Shown piece by piece: positions 44,943 through 58,086 of a DNA stretch of 58,902 nt. The notes under the pieces are model-generated. The model ran no database searches and was not told the origin of the DNA. It saw only the letters and a program-made list of their open reading frames with translations. Positions within the stretch are counted from its first letter, which is position 1. Every line of letters begins with the position of its first letter. Source of the DNA: Prevotella ihumii (lineage in GTDB: Bacteria > Bacteroidota > Bacteroidia > Bacteroidales > Bacteroidaceae); NCBI RefSeq assembly GCF_900155655.1, contig NZ_LT706987.1, positions 2,278,300 through 2,337,201 of the forward strand, given 5' to 3'. A program made the translations under genes and the position numbers.

Positions 44943-46499
44943 ATGAAAAAAGCATTATTCTCTATTTGTACATTGGCAATAAGTATTGCTGCTACAGCTC
45001 AGATTGTAACCGAGCCGGAAGGGAAGAAAATCGACAATATGTATCGCTATAGCGAATCTTGGGTGCGAGGATGGGTAAATTCAGAACCCGGTGTTTACGA
45101 AGGTTTGGTCTCGCAAATCATAGAAGGTAAGGATGGATGCCTTTATGTTTACAACCCACTCTCAGGTCTCGAAAGCAATTCTTGGATGAAACTTGACAAG
45201 ACAGGAGAAGGAAAATATAAAGCTGTCTTCCCACAAAAATTCTATAAAGACAAGAGCGGTGGAGATGATGATTCGGAAAGAGGAACCGATAGAGTATTTA
45301 CGCTCAATCGTTTGGTCAATAAAGGTGATAATCAATATGAGGTGGTTGCACCGGATAAGAACTACATCGAGTTTTCATGGGATGGCTCGAAGCTTCAAAT
45401 GGAAGGTATGGGCACCAAACAAGAAATATTGGGCATGGTGGATAATTCCGGCGTTTGGGATAGATTCTACGGCGATTGGAATATTACCATCAGCACGCTT
45501 GCATACAAGTTGCTGACCCCTCCCACAACAGGTGTGAAGAAACAATATACGTTCACGTGCGCCGAAGAAAGTTCACCACGTGTTATTGATGCAATTGCAG
45601 AAGGAAACGACCTGTATCTAAAGGGCATTTCAAAAAATCCGGCATTGGTAGACGCATGGGTAAAGATTACGTTAAATGGTAATAAGGCAACCTTGCTGAC
45701 AAATCAGTATATGGGAACATCTGCCAAGGGTGATTTTGGCAAGTATTCAGGCGACCAAATGAAATATCATATTTTTGCTGCTGCTTTCAAAGATGCAACA
45801 ACGATGGCCGATAGAATTGATTTTACAGTAGATACTGAAACGCAAAAACTTACCACCGGCAATCTGCTTAAGATGTTTTTGGGTCTGAGCAGTGAGACTA
45901 ATAATCCATCGGATGATTATGAGGTATTTGGAAACATGACATTGACTCCATTCGTTCAAAAAGCCGCAAAGCCGGAGACACCAAAACTGTTCTATTGCAA
46001 TGCTACGCCGAGTTACGATTACTCAACAACAACTACTATATTGGCTTTCTATGTAAACAATGCGGATGTAAATGGCAACTACCTCAGCCCGGACAAAATG
46101 TATTACAATGTTTATGTCAACGACAGTAAAGAGCCCTTTAAGTTTATAAAGAGCGAGTACTTCTACATTGACGATGATATGGCAAACATTCCTTTCAACT
46201 ACCAAGACAAAAAGAATGATGACATCAAGTCGGATGGCAATCTGCGCATCCTGCACTTCTATGATTCGGACATAGCCAAACTCTCACTGGTTATGGTCTA
46301 TGATGATGGAGAAAATGTATTTAAGAGTGAGCCATTAGTTGTGCAACCAACCTCTGCCGGCATCGAAAACACAAAGTCGGACGAGCCTTGCAAGATGGAA
46401 ATCTACTCTGTTAACGGATATAAATTGAAGAAACTTCAAAGGGGATTGAACATCATAAAATATTCTGATGGAACAATGAAGAAAATATACGTTAAATGA
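44943..46499 (+). CDS. Secreted protein with T9SS-type C-terminal tail
   Basis: A 518-residue exported protein. MKKALFSICTLAISIAATAQ is a signal peptide, so the start is 44943 rather than the longer frame overlapping the barrel gene. The middle (about residues 25-440) is beta-rich with no domain I recognise. The end, AGIENTKSDEPCKMEIYSV to KKIYVK, has the compact strand pattern of Prevotella sorting tails. It closes the five-gene cluster and may be cargo of the PorV-like barrel or a substrate-binding partner of the protease. Confidence 0.75.
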   Translation: MKKALFSICTLAISIAATAQIVTEPEGKKIDNMYRYSESWVRGWVNSEPGVYEGLVSQIIEGKDGCLYVYNPLSGLESNSWMKLDKTGEGKYKAVFPQKFYKDKSGGDDDSERGTDRVFTLNRLVNKGDNQYEVVAPDKNYIEFSWDGSKLQMEGMGTKQEILGMVDNSGVWDRFYGDWNITISTLAYKLLTPPTTGVKKQYTFTCAEESSPRVIDAIAEGNDLYLKGISKNPALVDAWVKITLNGNKATLLTNQYMGTSAKGDFGKYSGDQMKYHIFAAAFKDATTMADRIDFTVDTETQKLTTGNLLKMFLGLSSETNNPSDDYEVFGNMTLTPFVQKAAKPETPKLFYCNATPSYDYSTTTTILAFYVNNADVNGNYLSPDKMYYNVYVNDSKEPFKFIKSEYFYIDDDMANIPFNYQDKKNDDIKSDGNLRILHFYDSDIAKLSLVMVYDDGENVFKSEPLVVQPTSAGIENTKSDEPCKMEIYSVNGYKLKKLQRGLNIIKYSDGTMKKIYVK

Positions 46500-46584
46500 T
46501 TTTTCAACCACTATAAAGCAATAATGAGAATGTACTTTCCGCCCACGAAACAATGATTTAATTGCAAAGATGGAAAGTTAATTG

Positions 46585-46618
46585 AAAGGCCGGACTCCAG
46601 ACGAGGAGTTCAGCCTTT
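46585..46618 (+). terminator. Hairpin at the end of the exported cluster
   Basis: AAAGGC and ACTCC pair with GGAGT and GCCTTT, with a small internal loop. No strong T run follows, so it may be a weak terminator or a stabilising hairpin. Confidence 0.5.
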
Positions 46619-46689
46619 AACTTTAAATCGACATTCGACCGAAAGGAGAATTCAACTAGCAAGTGCAAATTTACACTATATTGCTGTAA

Positions 46690-46877
46690 AAGCATTCTTG
46701 TGGATGCTTACTGATATTCTCGTTTTTAATTGCTACCTTTGCTATGTCAGTTTTTGCTTACTTGTTATGTTTACAGCACCAAGATAGGTGAAATTTCTGA
46801 CATATCCAAGTGTTTTGAGAACTTTGTTTCTTAGGCACTTGGAGTTCTTACAAGAATTTATGCTGCGGAATTAAGGT
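46690..46877 (+). repeat. Diverged relative of the module-2 repeat
   Basis: It shares the order and short blocks of the 22.4- and 23.7-kb repeats: TACCTTTGC followed by TATGTCAG, GTGAAATTTCTGACATA, a CCAAGTG/CACTTGG hairpin, and an ending GCTGCGGAATTAAGGT. Overall identity is much lower, so it is a distant family member. Confidence 0.5.
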
Positions 46878-47045
46878 ATACCACCAACAGAGCTTTGGCA
46901 GATATCGGAAAGGGGTTGCGTATAAACTTCTCTAAACAAGTCGCTTAATTTTGATTAGTTACTTAATAAAATAGATAGAGTTAGGCTGCGTGGCTTAACT
47001 CTATTGCGTTCTTATTCTTCTTTTATAAATATTTTTCTTCTTTCT

Positions 47046-47077
47046 CTTGCTTTTCCTTTTTTATTTTGTAACTTTGC
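47046..47077 (+). promoter_or_regulatory. Promoter of the thiamine operon
   Basis: CTTG at 47046-47049, 19 bases, then TAACTTTGC at 47069-47077. The TPP riboswitch begins about 15-20 bases downstream. Confidence 0.6.
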
Positions 47078-47092
47078 ACACAGATAAACTTC

Positions 47093-47192
47093 GGGAAACC
47101 GAACGTGGGGTGCCATTCTGTTGAATGAGCTGAGATTATACCCGTATAACCTGATGCAGGTAATGCTGCCGTAGGAAGTGCTAACGAGTAAT
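47093..47192 (+). promoter_or_regulatory. TPP riboswitch (THI element)
   Basis: The conserved parts appear in order: GGGGTGCC, GCTGAGATTATACCCGT, AACCTGATGCAGGTAATGCTG and GTAGGAAGTG. It lies in the leader of thiD and would reduce expression of the operon when thiamine diphosphate binds. The pyrimidine-rich TGTGCATCCC at 47221-47230 may take part in the switch. Whether it works on transcription or translation is not clear, as no strong terminator is seen. Confidence 0.92.
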
Positions 47193-47262
47193 AAGATAGG
47201 TTTATCACACACTGAATTTTCTGTGCATCCCAATGATACGTTTCCTTAACTTAGGCGATGCT

Positions 47263-48074
47263 ATGAACTATTGTAAAACTTTGACTATTGCAGGCTCGGA
47301 TTGTAGCGGAGGAGCAGGCATTCAGGCAGACATTAAAACGATGTCGGCTTTGGGGTGTTATGCTGCTTCGGTTATTACCTCGGTTACGGCACAAAATACG
47401 TTGGGTCTATCTGCCATTCAGCACGTTGAACCTAACGTGGTAGCAGCCCAATTGCGTGCAGTGATGAGCGATATTCGTCCCAATGCCATTAAAATAGGTA
47501 TGGTAAACGATGCGCAAACCATTCGTGCCATTGCCGATGTGCTCGGCGAGTACGAGGCTGTGCCAATGGTGGTAGATCCTATAATGGTGGCAACATCGGG
47601 CAGTAGACTGATGATGGAAGAGGCTGTGGAGGTATTTGTAGAAAGATTGTTCCCTATGGCAACGCTTCTTACGCCTAATATACCCGAAGCAGAAGTATTG
47701 GCAAACATAAGAATAACGACTGAAGATGATGTATCGCTTGCAGCAAAGCATATTCTACAGCTTAGCTGTAAAGCGGTGCTTATTAAAGGTGGGCATTTGG
47801 CAGGGATAGAAAAGGTGGATAGGCTTTATTTACCGAAAAGCTCGCCTACGTTTTATTGTAATCCTACCGTTAAAACACGCAATACGCACGGCACAGGGTG
47901 TACGCTCTCGTCGGCTATTGCAGCGTATTTAGCACGAGGAGAACAAATGGAGCGTGCCATCAAACGGGCGAAAGACTATGTAACAAATGCGCTAAAAGCT
48001 GGGGCAGATGTAACGATAGGCGAAGGACACGGAGCTGTGAATCACTTTTATGAACCAGAAAAACTTATTAAGCG

Positions 48075-48078
<4 letters not shown>
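47263..48078 (+). CDS. thiD: Hydroxymethylpyrimidine (phosphate) kinase
   Basis: A 271-residue ribokinase-fold enzyme that phosphorylates HMP and HMP-phosphate for thiamine synthesis. The N-terminus TIAGSDCSGGAGIQADIKT is the family signature. DPIMVATSG and NTHGTGCTLSSAIAAY (anion hole and catalytic aspartate region, with the aspartate position occupied by the GTGC motif's partner) follow. The frame opens earlier, but MNYCKTLTIAGSD is the natural start. First gene after the riboswitch; it overlaps thiE by four bases. Confidence 0.93.
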
Positions 48079-50271
<2,193 letters not shown>

Positions 50272-50329
50272 AAGGTTAATCTGCCTTGGGTTGACTTATC
50301 AGCTTTTCAGCCTTATCAGATTGTTTAGC

Positions 50330-50370
50330 TTTGTCAGACCCGTCCGACTTATCCGACCTGTCTGACAAAA
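50330..50370. repeat. Short GTCNGAC array inside the thiamine operon
   Basis: The units GTCAGACCC, GTCCGACTT, ATCCGACCT and GTCTGACAA lie in the 137-base gap between thiC and thi4. The final GACAAAACT is the same edge seen at 5709-5718. The upstream part (ATCAGCTTTTCAGCC) looks like a degenerate continuation of the array. Confidence 0.7.
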
Positions 50371-50408
50371 CTTAAAAATAGAATAAACAAAAACAAACAA
50401 TAATAATT

Positions 50409-51182
50409 ATGATTGAAAAAGAAGTATCAAGAGGTATTATTCGTACCTACTTTGAAAAGATGGAGAAGTGCTTAGACTTGGACGTAGCTATCGTTGGCGG
50501 TGGTCCATCAGGCATTGTTGCTGCTTATTATATGGCAAAAGCAGGATTGAAAGTTGCATTGTTCGACCGCAAACTATCGCCAGGTGGCGGTATGTGGGGT
50601 GGTGCTATGATGTTCAATCAGTTGGTTATTCAGAAAGAAGCATTGGATATTATCAAAGACTTTGATATCAATTACGAGGAATACGATGATAATCTTTTCA
50701 CTGCAGACTCGATTGAAAGCACCTCTGCTTTGCTTTATAAGGCGGTTCACGCTGGTGCTACAATCTTCAATTGCTATTCTGTGGAAGATGTAGTGTTCAA
50801 GAACAATGTTGTTAGTGGTGTGGTTGTGAATTGGACACCTGTACTTCGTGAAGGCTTACACGTTGACCCGTTGAACATTATGGCAAAGTTTGTTATTGAC
50901 GGAACTGGTCACGACAGCGAAATGTGTCAAGTGGTAGCACGCAAGAACGGCATCAAACTCAATACTGCAACGGGTGAAGTGATTGGCGAACGCTCATTGG
51001 ACGTAATCGAAGGCGAACAGCAAGTAGTGGAAGGAACAAAGGAAATCTATCCAGGGCTTTATGTTTGTGGCATGGCATCTTCAGCAGTAGGCGGCACACC
51101 TCGTATGGGACCCATCTTTGGCGGTATGCTTATGTCGGGCAAGAAGGTTGCTGAAATGATTATAAAGCGTATCAAAGGATAA
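50409..51182 (+). CDS. thi4: Sulfide-dependent thiazole synthase (Thi4 family)
   Basis: A 257-residue flavoprotein-fold enzyme that makes the ADP-thiazole precursor from NAD, glycine and sulfur. The dinucleotide motif GGGPSG is at residues 30-35, with LSPGGGMWGG soon after. In yeast Thi4 the sulfur-donating cysteine sits seven residues after a TGHD motif; here TGHD is followed by SEMCQVV, so valine takes that place and a cysteine lies at +4. This fits the archaeal and anaerobic type that uses free sulfide. No thiG, thiH, thiS or thiF is in the operon, so Thi4 appears to supply the thiazole. Confidence 0.88.
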   Translation: MIEKEVSRGIIRTYFEKMEKCLDLDVAIVGGGPSGIVAAYYMAKAGLKVALFDRKLSPGGGMWGGAMMFNQLVIQKEALDIIKDFDINYEEYDDNLFTADSIESTSALLYKAVHAGATIFNCYSVEDVVFKNNVVSGVVVNWTPVLREGLHVDPLNIMAKFVIDGTGHDSEMCQVVARKNGIKLNTATGEVIGERSLDVIEGEQQVVEGTKEIYPGLYVCGMASSAVGGTPRMGPIFGGMLMSGKKVAEMIIKRIKG

Positions 51183-51188
51183 GCGTAA

Positions 51189-51785
51189 ATGCAACTTATT
51201 GTTATTACCTCTCCAACTTTCACAGTTGGGGAGGCTTCTATTATTTCTCAAATCCTTGCTTTAGGGATTGACAAGGTGCATATTCGGAAACCAAACGCAA
51301 CAGCCGATGAGTGTAGACAACTCATAGAAGGTATTCCTACTCATCTACATTCTCGCCTTGTACTACACGACCATTTCGAGCTTACAACACAATTTCCATC
51401 TATTGGCGTTCACCTTAACCATCGCAATTCCACACCTCCCACAGATTTTAAAGGAAGCATTTCTAAGTCGTGCCATAGTCTTGACGAGGTAGAACGTGCC
51501 AAACCAATGTGCCATTATGTGTTTTTAAGTCCTATTTTCGATAGCATTTCCAAGCAAGGATATGCGTCAGCATTCCTCCCCGATGTATTGATAGCAGCCC
51601 AAAAGCAAGGCATTATCGACCGAAAGGTTTATGCTTTAGGTGGCATATCAGCGTCTAATATTCCCCAAATCCGAAACTATGGCTTTGGTGGTGCAGCTCT
51701 TTTGGGCGACATCTGGCAAAGGGTGGGGGATACCAACTTCACAGCATACATTACTTCTTTAGTGCAAGAAGCGCACAAACACTAA
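51189..51785 (+). CDS. TenI/ThiE-like protein
   Basis: A 198-residue TIM-barrel relative of ThiE. Motifs are weaker than in the copy at 48 kb: DKVHIRKPNA, LVLHDHFEL, GVHLNHRN, YVFLSPIFDSISKQGY and ALGGIS. The loop that binds HMP diphosphate is altered (KSCHSLDEVERA). This matches TenI, the thiazole tautomerase, better than a true synthase. It starts 6 bases after thi4, so a role in processing the thiazole from Thi4 is plausible but unproven. Confidence 0.75.
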   Translation: MQLIVITSPTFTVGEASIISQILALGIDKVHIRKPNATADECRQLIEGIPTHLHSRLVLHDHFELTTQFPSIGVHLNHRNSTPPTDFKGSISKSCHSLDEVERAKPMCHYVFLSPIFDSISKQGYASAFLPDVLIAAQKQGIIDRKVYALGGISASNIPQIRNYGFGGAALLGDIWQRVGDTNFTAYITSLVQEAHKH

Positions 51786-51786
51786 A

Positions 51787-51825
51787 GCAAATAAGGCGTA
51801 CCATCTATCGGTGCGCCTTATTTGC
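51787..51825. terminator. Terminator of the thiamine operon (bidirectional)
   Basis: GCAAATAAGGCG and CGCCTTATTTGC form a long stem with an ACC/GGT inner step, followed on the + strand by a pyrimidine run rich in T. It lies between convergent genes and could serve both. Confidence 0.85.
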
Positions 51826-51912
51826 TTTCTTTTTTTTCTATCCAATACTAAGCGAAAAACCTTTTAAACATTTGAGTAATTCCGTTTTAAATGTATCTTC
51901 CCAACAGAAAAT

Positions 51913-53574
51913 TTAAACGAAGAACATCACAAGCATTTGAGCAATGATGACTCGAACGAACATTCCTAATGGATAAACTGTGGTGTAACTAATATTTGAG
52001 GTCTCGCCTTTGGTCGTGTCGTTGGCATAAACCAAAGCCATAGGATTAGCCATAGAGCCACAAAGCACACCGCATATTGTTCCGAAATCATACTTCTTAG
52101 TGCGCAATGCAATAAGGGCAACAATAAAAATAGGCAATACCGTGAGCAAGAAACCTAAGCCAATCCACATCAAACCTTCAGGGCGAACCACCGTACCAAG
52201 GAAGTCCTTACCTGCGTCCAATCCCACACAAGCCAAATAGAGCGATAGCCCTAACTTGCGAAGCATCAGCGAAGCACTTGCCGTGGTGTACGAGATGATG
52301 TGCAAGCGTGGTGCAAACGTACCGATAAGGATACCCATAATGATTGGTCCACCAGCTATTCCGAGGCGGATAGGTGAGTCCATACCCGGCAGCGACAAAG
52401 GAATTGTTCCGATAGCAAGACCGAGAATCATTCCCAAGAAGATGTTTCCAAGGTTAGGCTCATTGAGTGTTTTCACCGAATTGCCAAGGAAATGTTCTGC
52501 GTGGTCTACTGCATCGGGCGTTCCCACCACCGTAAGGCGGTCGCCGTGACGAAGTCGGAGGTCTTCGGTAGCCAACAATTTAATGTCGCCACGCAACACA
52601 CGACTCACGTTTACCCCATATACATCGCGCAAGCTAAGCTCTCCTAACAGTTTGCCATTCAGCCCGGGTTTGGTCAACACTATAATCCTACTTTCTACAT
52701 TCGAATCGATGTGGTTCCAGTCTATTTGCTCTTTGTTCCAGTCGTGCTTCACTTCCTGACCAAAGAGTATCTCCATAGCTGCCACTTCCTCCTTGTTAGC
52801 CACCACCAAGAGATTGTCGTGATTTTCGAGCACTGTATTTCCGTGAGGCAAAATCACCTCCTCGTTGCGCCAAATGCGTGAAATAATAAACTTGAAATGC
52901 GAACCTTTCGATACATCTTCTATGGTTTTTCCCACCACAGCAGGATTAACCACCACAAACTGACCCACGTAGGTTTGGTTGTCCTCGTCCTCGTTTTTCA
53001 GCTCCAAGTCGGCAGGTTTTACAAAGAATTTGCGCAGCACAATCATTGCAAAAATTACGCCCACAACGCCTAAAGGATAGGTTACAGCCGTAGCCAAAGC
53101 CGCACTACCACCATTCACGCCGATATGCTCTAACGCCTGTTGAGCCGCACCAAGTGCAGGTGTATTGGTAGTAGCTCCACTCAATATACCCACCATTTCG
53201 CTCATAGGAACACCTAACCCATACGACAAGCCCACAGCCATAACCGTGCCGAGCAGTATCACAGCCAACGACCATAGGTTGAGGTCTTTACCCTCGTGCA
53301 GCATAGAACTAAAGAAGTTTGGACCTACGTGCAAACCTAAGGTATAGACAAAGAGCACCAAGCCGAAGGTTTCGCAATAGTCCAACATCTGATGGTCGAT
53401 GTCCAACCCGAAATTGCCCACAGCGATGCCAACAAAAAACACAAAAGCCACACCCAACGAGATGCCGCCCAATCTTATTTTGCCCAAAGCCAAACCTACC
53501 GCACATACCAACGACAAGATAATGACAGCTTGAAGTGCCGAATGAAGATTGAAAAGTCCGTTTAACCACTCCAT
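51913..53574 (-). CDS. AspT/YidE-type transporter with TrkA-C domains
   Basis: A 553-residue inner-membrane protein built from two membrane halves (about residues 10-190 and 365-553) with a cytosolic insert of two TrkA-C (RCK_C) domains between them. This is the AspT/YidE/YbjL duplication architecture; AspT exchanges aspartate for alanine. GLHVGPNFFSS and GATTNTPALGAAQQAL in the first half and GLDAGKDFL and GVLCGSMANPMALVYA in the second are the paired repeat motifs. The substrate cannot be inferred. Monocistronic. Confidence 0.85.
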   Translation of the reverse strand: MEWLNGLFNLHSALQAVIILSLVCAVGLALGKIRLGGISLGVAFVFFVGIAVGNFGLDIDHQMLDYCETFGLVLFVYTLGLHVGPNFFSSMLHEGKDLNLWSLAVILLGTVMAVGLSYGLGVPMSEMVGILSGATTNTPALGAAQQALEHIGVNGGSAALATAVTYPLGVVGVIFAMIVLRKFFVKPADLELKNEDEDNQTYVGQFVVVNPAVVGKTIEDVSKGSHFKFIISRIWRNEEVILPHGNTVLENHDNLLVVANKEEVAAMEILFGQEVKHDWNKEQIDWNHIDSNVESRIIVLTKPGLNGKLLGELSLRDVYGVNVSRVLRGDIKLLATEDLRLRHGDRLTVVGTPDAVDHAEHFLGNSVKTLNEPNLGNIFLGMILGLAIGTIPLSLPGMDSPIRLGIAGGPIIMGILIGTFAPRLHIISYTTASASLMLRKLGLSLYLACVGLDAGKDFLGTVVRPEGLMWIGLGFLLTVLPIFIVALIALRTKKYDFGTICGVLCGSMANPMALVYANDTTKGETSNISYTTVYPLGMFVRVIIAQMLVMFFV

Positions 53575-53715
53575 ATTCTTAAATTTTAGTAGCTAACAAT
53601 TATTTTTTTTCTTGCAAAAAGAGCTAAGGCAATACCCCCGTGGCTTCTGCTGAAGTCGCTCTTAGGCAGTGGAATGGTCTTAGCACTTTCATTTTAATAC
53701 TTGTGAAAAATCTAT

Positions 53716-54534
53716 TTATAAGATATTGAGGTAGCGTTCCAAGGGTATTCCTCTGTTCTTGTCCTCGTTGTCCTTATTTAGGTCTATCAGCTTATATACG
53801 CTGTCTATAGCACGTTGTGTACTATCGGTAAGCGACTCTTCGTTAAGCAAATGCCCAATAAGAATAGCCGAAAAGATGTCGCCTGTACCAGGGAAATGCA
53901 CGGGAATTTCGTTGTAAGCAAGCTCAAAATACCTATCCTCCTTATGGTTATAACCTATTACCGAAGGTTGCCCGTTTACGGGAATAGATGTGATGAGCAC
54001 CGATTTAGCCCCAATGCCACGCAACTTGTCCAATAGCACACGTCCTTCTTCTTTGGTTACACCTTCCTCCTTATATATAAAAGAGGTAAGATAGCACGCT
54101 TCGGTAAAGTTGGGGAAGCATAGGTCTGCCACACTTATCATTTCTCGCATAGAATTGATAGTAGCGGGAGTAACACCATTATACAGCTTGCCCTCGTCGC
54201 CCATAATGGGGTCTACATACACCGCTGTACCCATAGTCGCCTGTTCACGACAATAGTCTGCCACGATTTTTGCCTGCTGTTCCGAAGCGATAAAGCCCGT
54301 AGCAATAGCATCGTAGCGGAAACCCAACTCCTTCCACACAGGGAAAACACCTTTTATATAGTCGGTAGTCTCAAGAATGTTAAACTTACCATAGTCCAAC
54401 GTGTTGGAAACCAACGCTGTGGGGAGGTTGTACGTAGGGTGACCCATATACGATAGGATAGGTAACATAGCCGCTGTGGCTACCTTTCCATATCCTGCAA
54501 TATCGTTTATCAAAAGTATTTGTTTCTTACTCAT
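53716..54534 (-). CDS. pdxY: Pyridoxal/pyridoxamine kinase
   Basis: A 272-residue ribokinase-family enzyme of the PdxY/PdxK group, making pyridoxal phosphate from B6 vitamers. It starts KKQILLINDIAGYGKVA. It has VDPIMGDEGKLYNG (substrate and metal site), FPNFTEACYLT, and the GTGDIFSAILIGHLL anion-hole motif with the catalytic aspartate. Typical length. It is distinct from the ThiD at 47 kb, which lacks the GTGD form. No operon partner. Confidence 0.85.
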   Translation of the reverse strand: MSKKQILLINDIAGYGKVATAAMLPILSYMGHPTYNLPTALVSNTLDYGKFNILETTDYIKGVFPVWKELGFRYDAIATGFIASEQQAKIVADYCREQATMGTAVYVDPIMGDEGKLYNGVTPATINSMREMISVADLCFPNFTEACYLTSFIYKEEGVTKEEGRVLLDKLRGIGAKSVLITSIPVNGQPSVIGYNHKEDRYFELAYNEIPVHFPGTGDIFSAILIGHLLNEESLTDSTQRAIDSVYKLIDLNKDNEDKNRGIPLERYLNIL

Positions 54535-54611
54535 TTACCTATTCTGTTTGCGCCTGCAAAGGTAGTGTAAACAAAAGGAACAACAAAATAAAAAGCAATA
54601 TTTCCTAAGGC

Positions 54612-55274
54612 TTACACTTTCTTTCCGCAATAATAAGTGTTGAATGTGTCTTCAGCGTATCCGTCTTTTAGCACTTTGAAAGATGAAGGCATTGCATCAG
54701 GCATTTTTACCCCCATATAGTACACATTGAACGCATCTGCTGCATACCCATAGGTCAGCACCTTGAACGATGATGATGTTGCATCGCCTACTTTGCGTCC
54801 CATATAGTAAACGTTGAAAGCGTCCTTGGCATAATCGTACCCCAAGTCTGTAAACGAGTTTGCCATTGCATCTTCAATCTTTCGTCCTTCGTATAGCACC
54901 GTGTTCTTGGTCACCATATAGCCTGTGTAATACTCGTCGTAGCCATAACCCCCATCGTAACCTCGCCTGCCCTCGTCGTAGGGGTTCACTCTGCCACCTT
55001 TTAGTTGGAAGGTGTATGGATCAACAAAGGGAAGCACCCTACCCATATAGTAAACGTTGTATCGATCCTTAGCATAGCCATAACCAAGGTCTACAAAGGT
55101 ATTGATGTCGATGCGCAACATTGGTGCACCTTGAAATATCATCATTCCGTTTTTCACAACATATTGAGGCATATCGTTTTGCGCTCTCAATACGTTGGGT
55201 GTACTCATCAATATTGCTGCGGCAAGTAATGTTTTTGCTGCTTGTCTAAGTGGTTTTGTTGTTTTCATACGCAT
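54612..55274 (-). CDS. Exported DKNYY-repeat protein
   Basis: About 220 residues. A signal peptide (LLAAAILMSTPNVLRAQ) is followed by four or five repeats of about 33 residues around YAKDxxNVYYMGRKVxDAxxxSFKVLxxGY, the DKNYY pattern. The repeats are tyrosine-rich and likely form a beta solenoid or blade-like fold. The frame opens at a TTG, so I chose the ATG at 55274; the ATG at 55268 is equally possible. Probably periplasmic or surface located, function unknown. Confidence 0.75.
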   Translation of the reverse strand: MRMKTTKPLRQAAKTLLAAAILMSTPNVLRAQNDMPQYVVKNGMMIFQGAPMLRIDINTFVDLGYGYAKDRYNVYYMGRVLPFVDPYTFQLKGGRVNPYDEGRRGYDGGYGYDEYYTGYMVTKNTVLYEGRKIEDAMANSFTDLGYDYAKDAFNVYYMGRKVGDATSSSFKVLTYGYAADAFNVYYMGVKMPDAMPSSFKVLKDGYAEDTFNTYYCGKKV

Positions 55275-55409
55275 TGTTGTTTTATCCGAGTTATGGCACA
55301 AACTTACAAATTATTATTCATTCTGCCAAATAAATACTGTATAAATATCTATAAAAATGCTTGTTTTAGCAGCAAATATCTATTTTGGCGGTTTGCTTTG
55401 TAGAAAAGC

Positions 55410-55770
55410 GAGAAGATGCGTTTTAACATTTCAATCCCGAAAATAGGTTATTCTGTATTTCTTATTATGTGTTTTGTATTTCCTTTGTCGACTTTCTAAA
55501 ATCCCAAAGTTCCACTTTTGAAAAGCCAAACATATATGTTTTACGTCGTTATAGTTGAACTTTGGACTGCTTAGAGTTTATCTTTTACCTTCCGAAATAC
55601 CAACAAATGGCTTCTTTTTAGTTCTTTTCTATCCTTCCGTTGTTCTATTTGTACTTTGTAATGGACTTGTACTTTTGCACACATTCTGTATATTAATTAT
55701 AACTATCTGTAAGTTATTAAATTATGATTGCACACTCATTTAGCCCAATTCTTTGTATCAAGCATCTGGC
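55410..55770. repeat. Intergenic AACATATATGTT region, copy 4
   Basis: CAAAGTTCCACTTTTG, AAACATATATGTTT and TAGTTGAACTTTGG lie between 55503 and 55565. Flanks match 19770-20125 by eye. The surrounding 55302-56200 gap has no convincing gene; an ORF near 55724-55933 has no recognisable features. Confidence 0.65.
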
Positions 55771-56036
55771 GATAGCGTATGCGTCAAATATGACGTTTGG
55801 TTTTAACACTTTCAATAACCTTTTGGGAAATATAGATCTTGTTTGGTTCTTAATCGGCAAATACTTCTCTTTTATGATTATGAGTATTACGCCTGTGGAA
55901 ATAAATACTTGTTCTTTATCAGCAGCGCATTAAATAATCTAATATTTTTAGGTTAGTCATCCCTTAAAAAGGTACTTCCCCGACTTAGTGAAATTCGTAA
56001 AATTCGTGCAAATTCGTAGTTTAAATCCCTCCTTAT

Positions 56037-56063
56037 TGGAACTTGGTAAACCAAGCCCCTACA
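56037..56063. repeat. CTTGG-TAAA-CCAAG hairpin motif, copy 2
   Basis: TGGAACTTGGTAAACCAAG then CCCCTACAT; partner of 23975-24002 with compensating stem changes. Just downstream (56100-56140) is a short run of CTCCCCTAA-like direct repeats. Confidence 0.55.
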
Positions 56064-56235
56064 TCGTTTACCCACGGCAAACTGCACATTTGGTTTTAAC
56101 TCCCCCTAACTCCCCTAACTCCCTTAACTTCCCTTAATTCATATATATATAAAAAGGTGTAGTATTTTCTATTCGTTGATTTAAATCAATCTTTATCTAA
56201 AAAGTAATCTTTTTTGAGATTTTCTTTTAAAAACA

Positions 56236-56268
56236 TTTGGAGGTTTGATGAAAATGCTCTAACTTTGC
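56236..56268 (+). promoter_or_regulatory. Promoter of the rRNA operon
   Basis: TTTG at 56236-56239, 20 bases, TAACTTTGC at 56260-56268. The leader to mature 16S is about 280 bases. It is one of the best promoter matches in the window. Confidence 0.75.
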
Positions 56269-56556
56269 ACTCGCTTTTGAGAAATACGCCACACGGCACT
56301 TCTCTTGAGAGCGAAAAGAAAGAGTTCTTTGAATAGATTTACATAGACAGAAAATAGTAGTACAAGAAGCGTCTACTGAATTAATTTTTAGTAGATGGGT
56401 AAAAGAAACGAACCGTTCAATTCTGAAGTTGCTTTGTGACTTCATTTTGAAATTAATAGGTGTTTAAACTTGATACTTCGAATTTAGGATATTCGTTCTG
56501 AACAGATTCAACTTATCGCTTTTATCTTTTGGATTGAGTGATATAAAACATATTTT

Positions 56557-58086
<1,530 letters not shown>

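Noticed and set aside
55724..55933. 69-codon ORF before the rRNA operon
   Set aside because: No domain, signal or start context; lies in sequence partly shared with the 19.8-kb repeat region.
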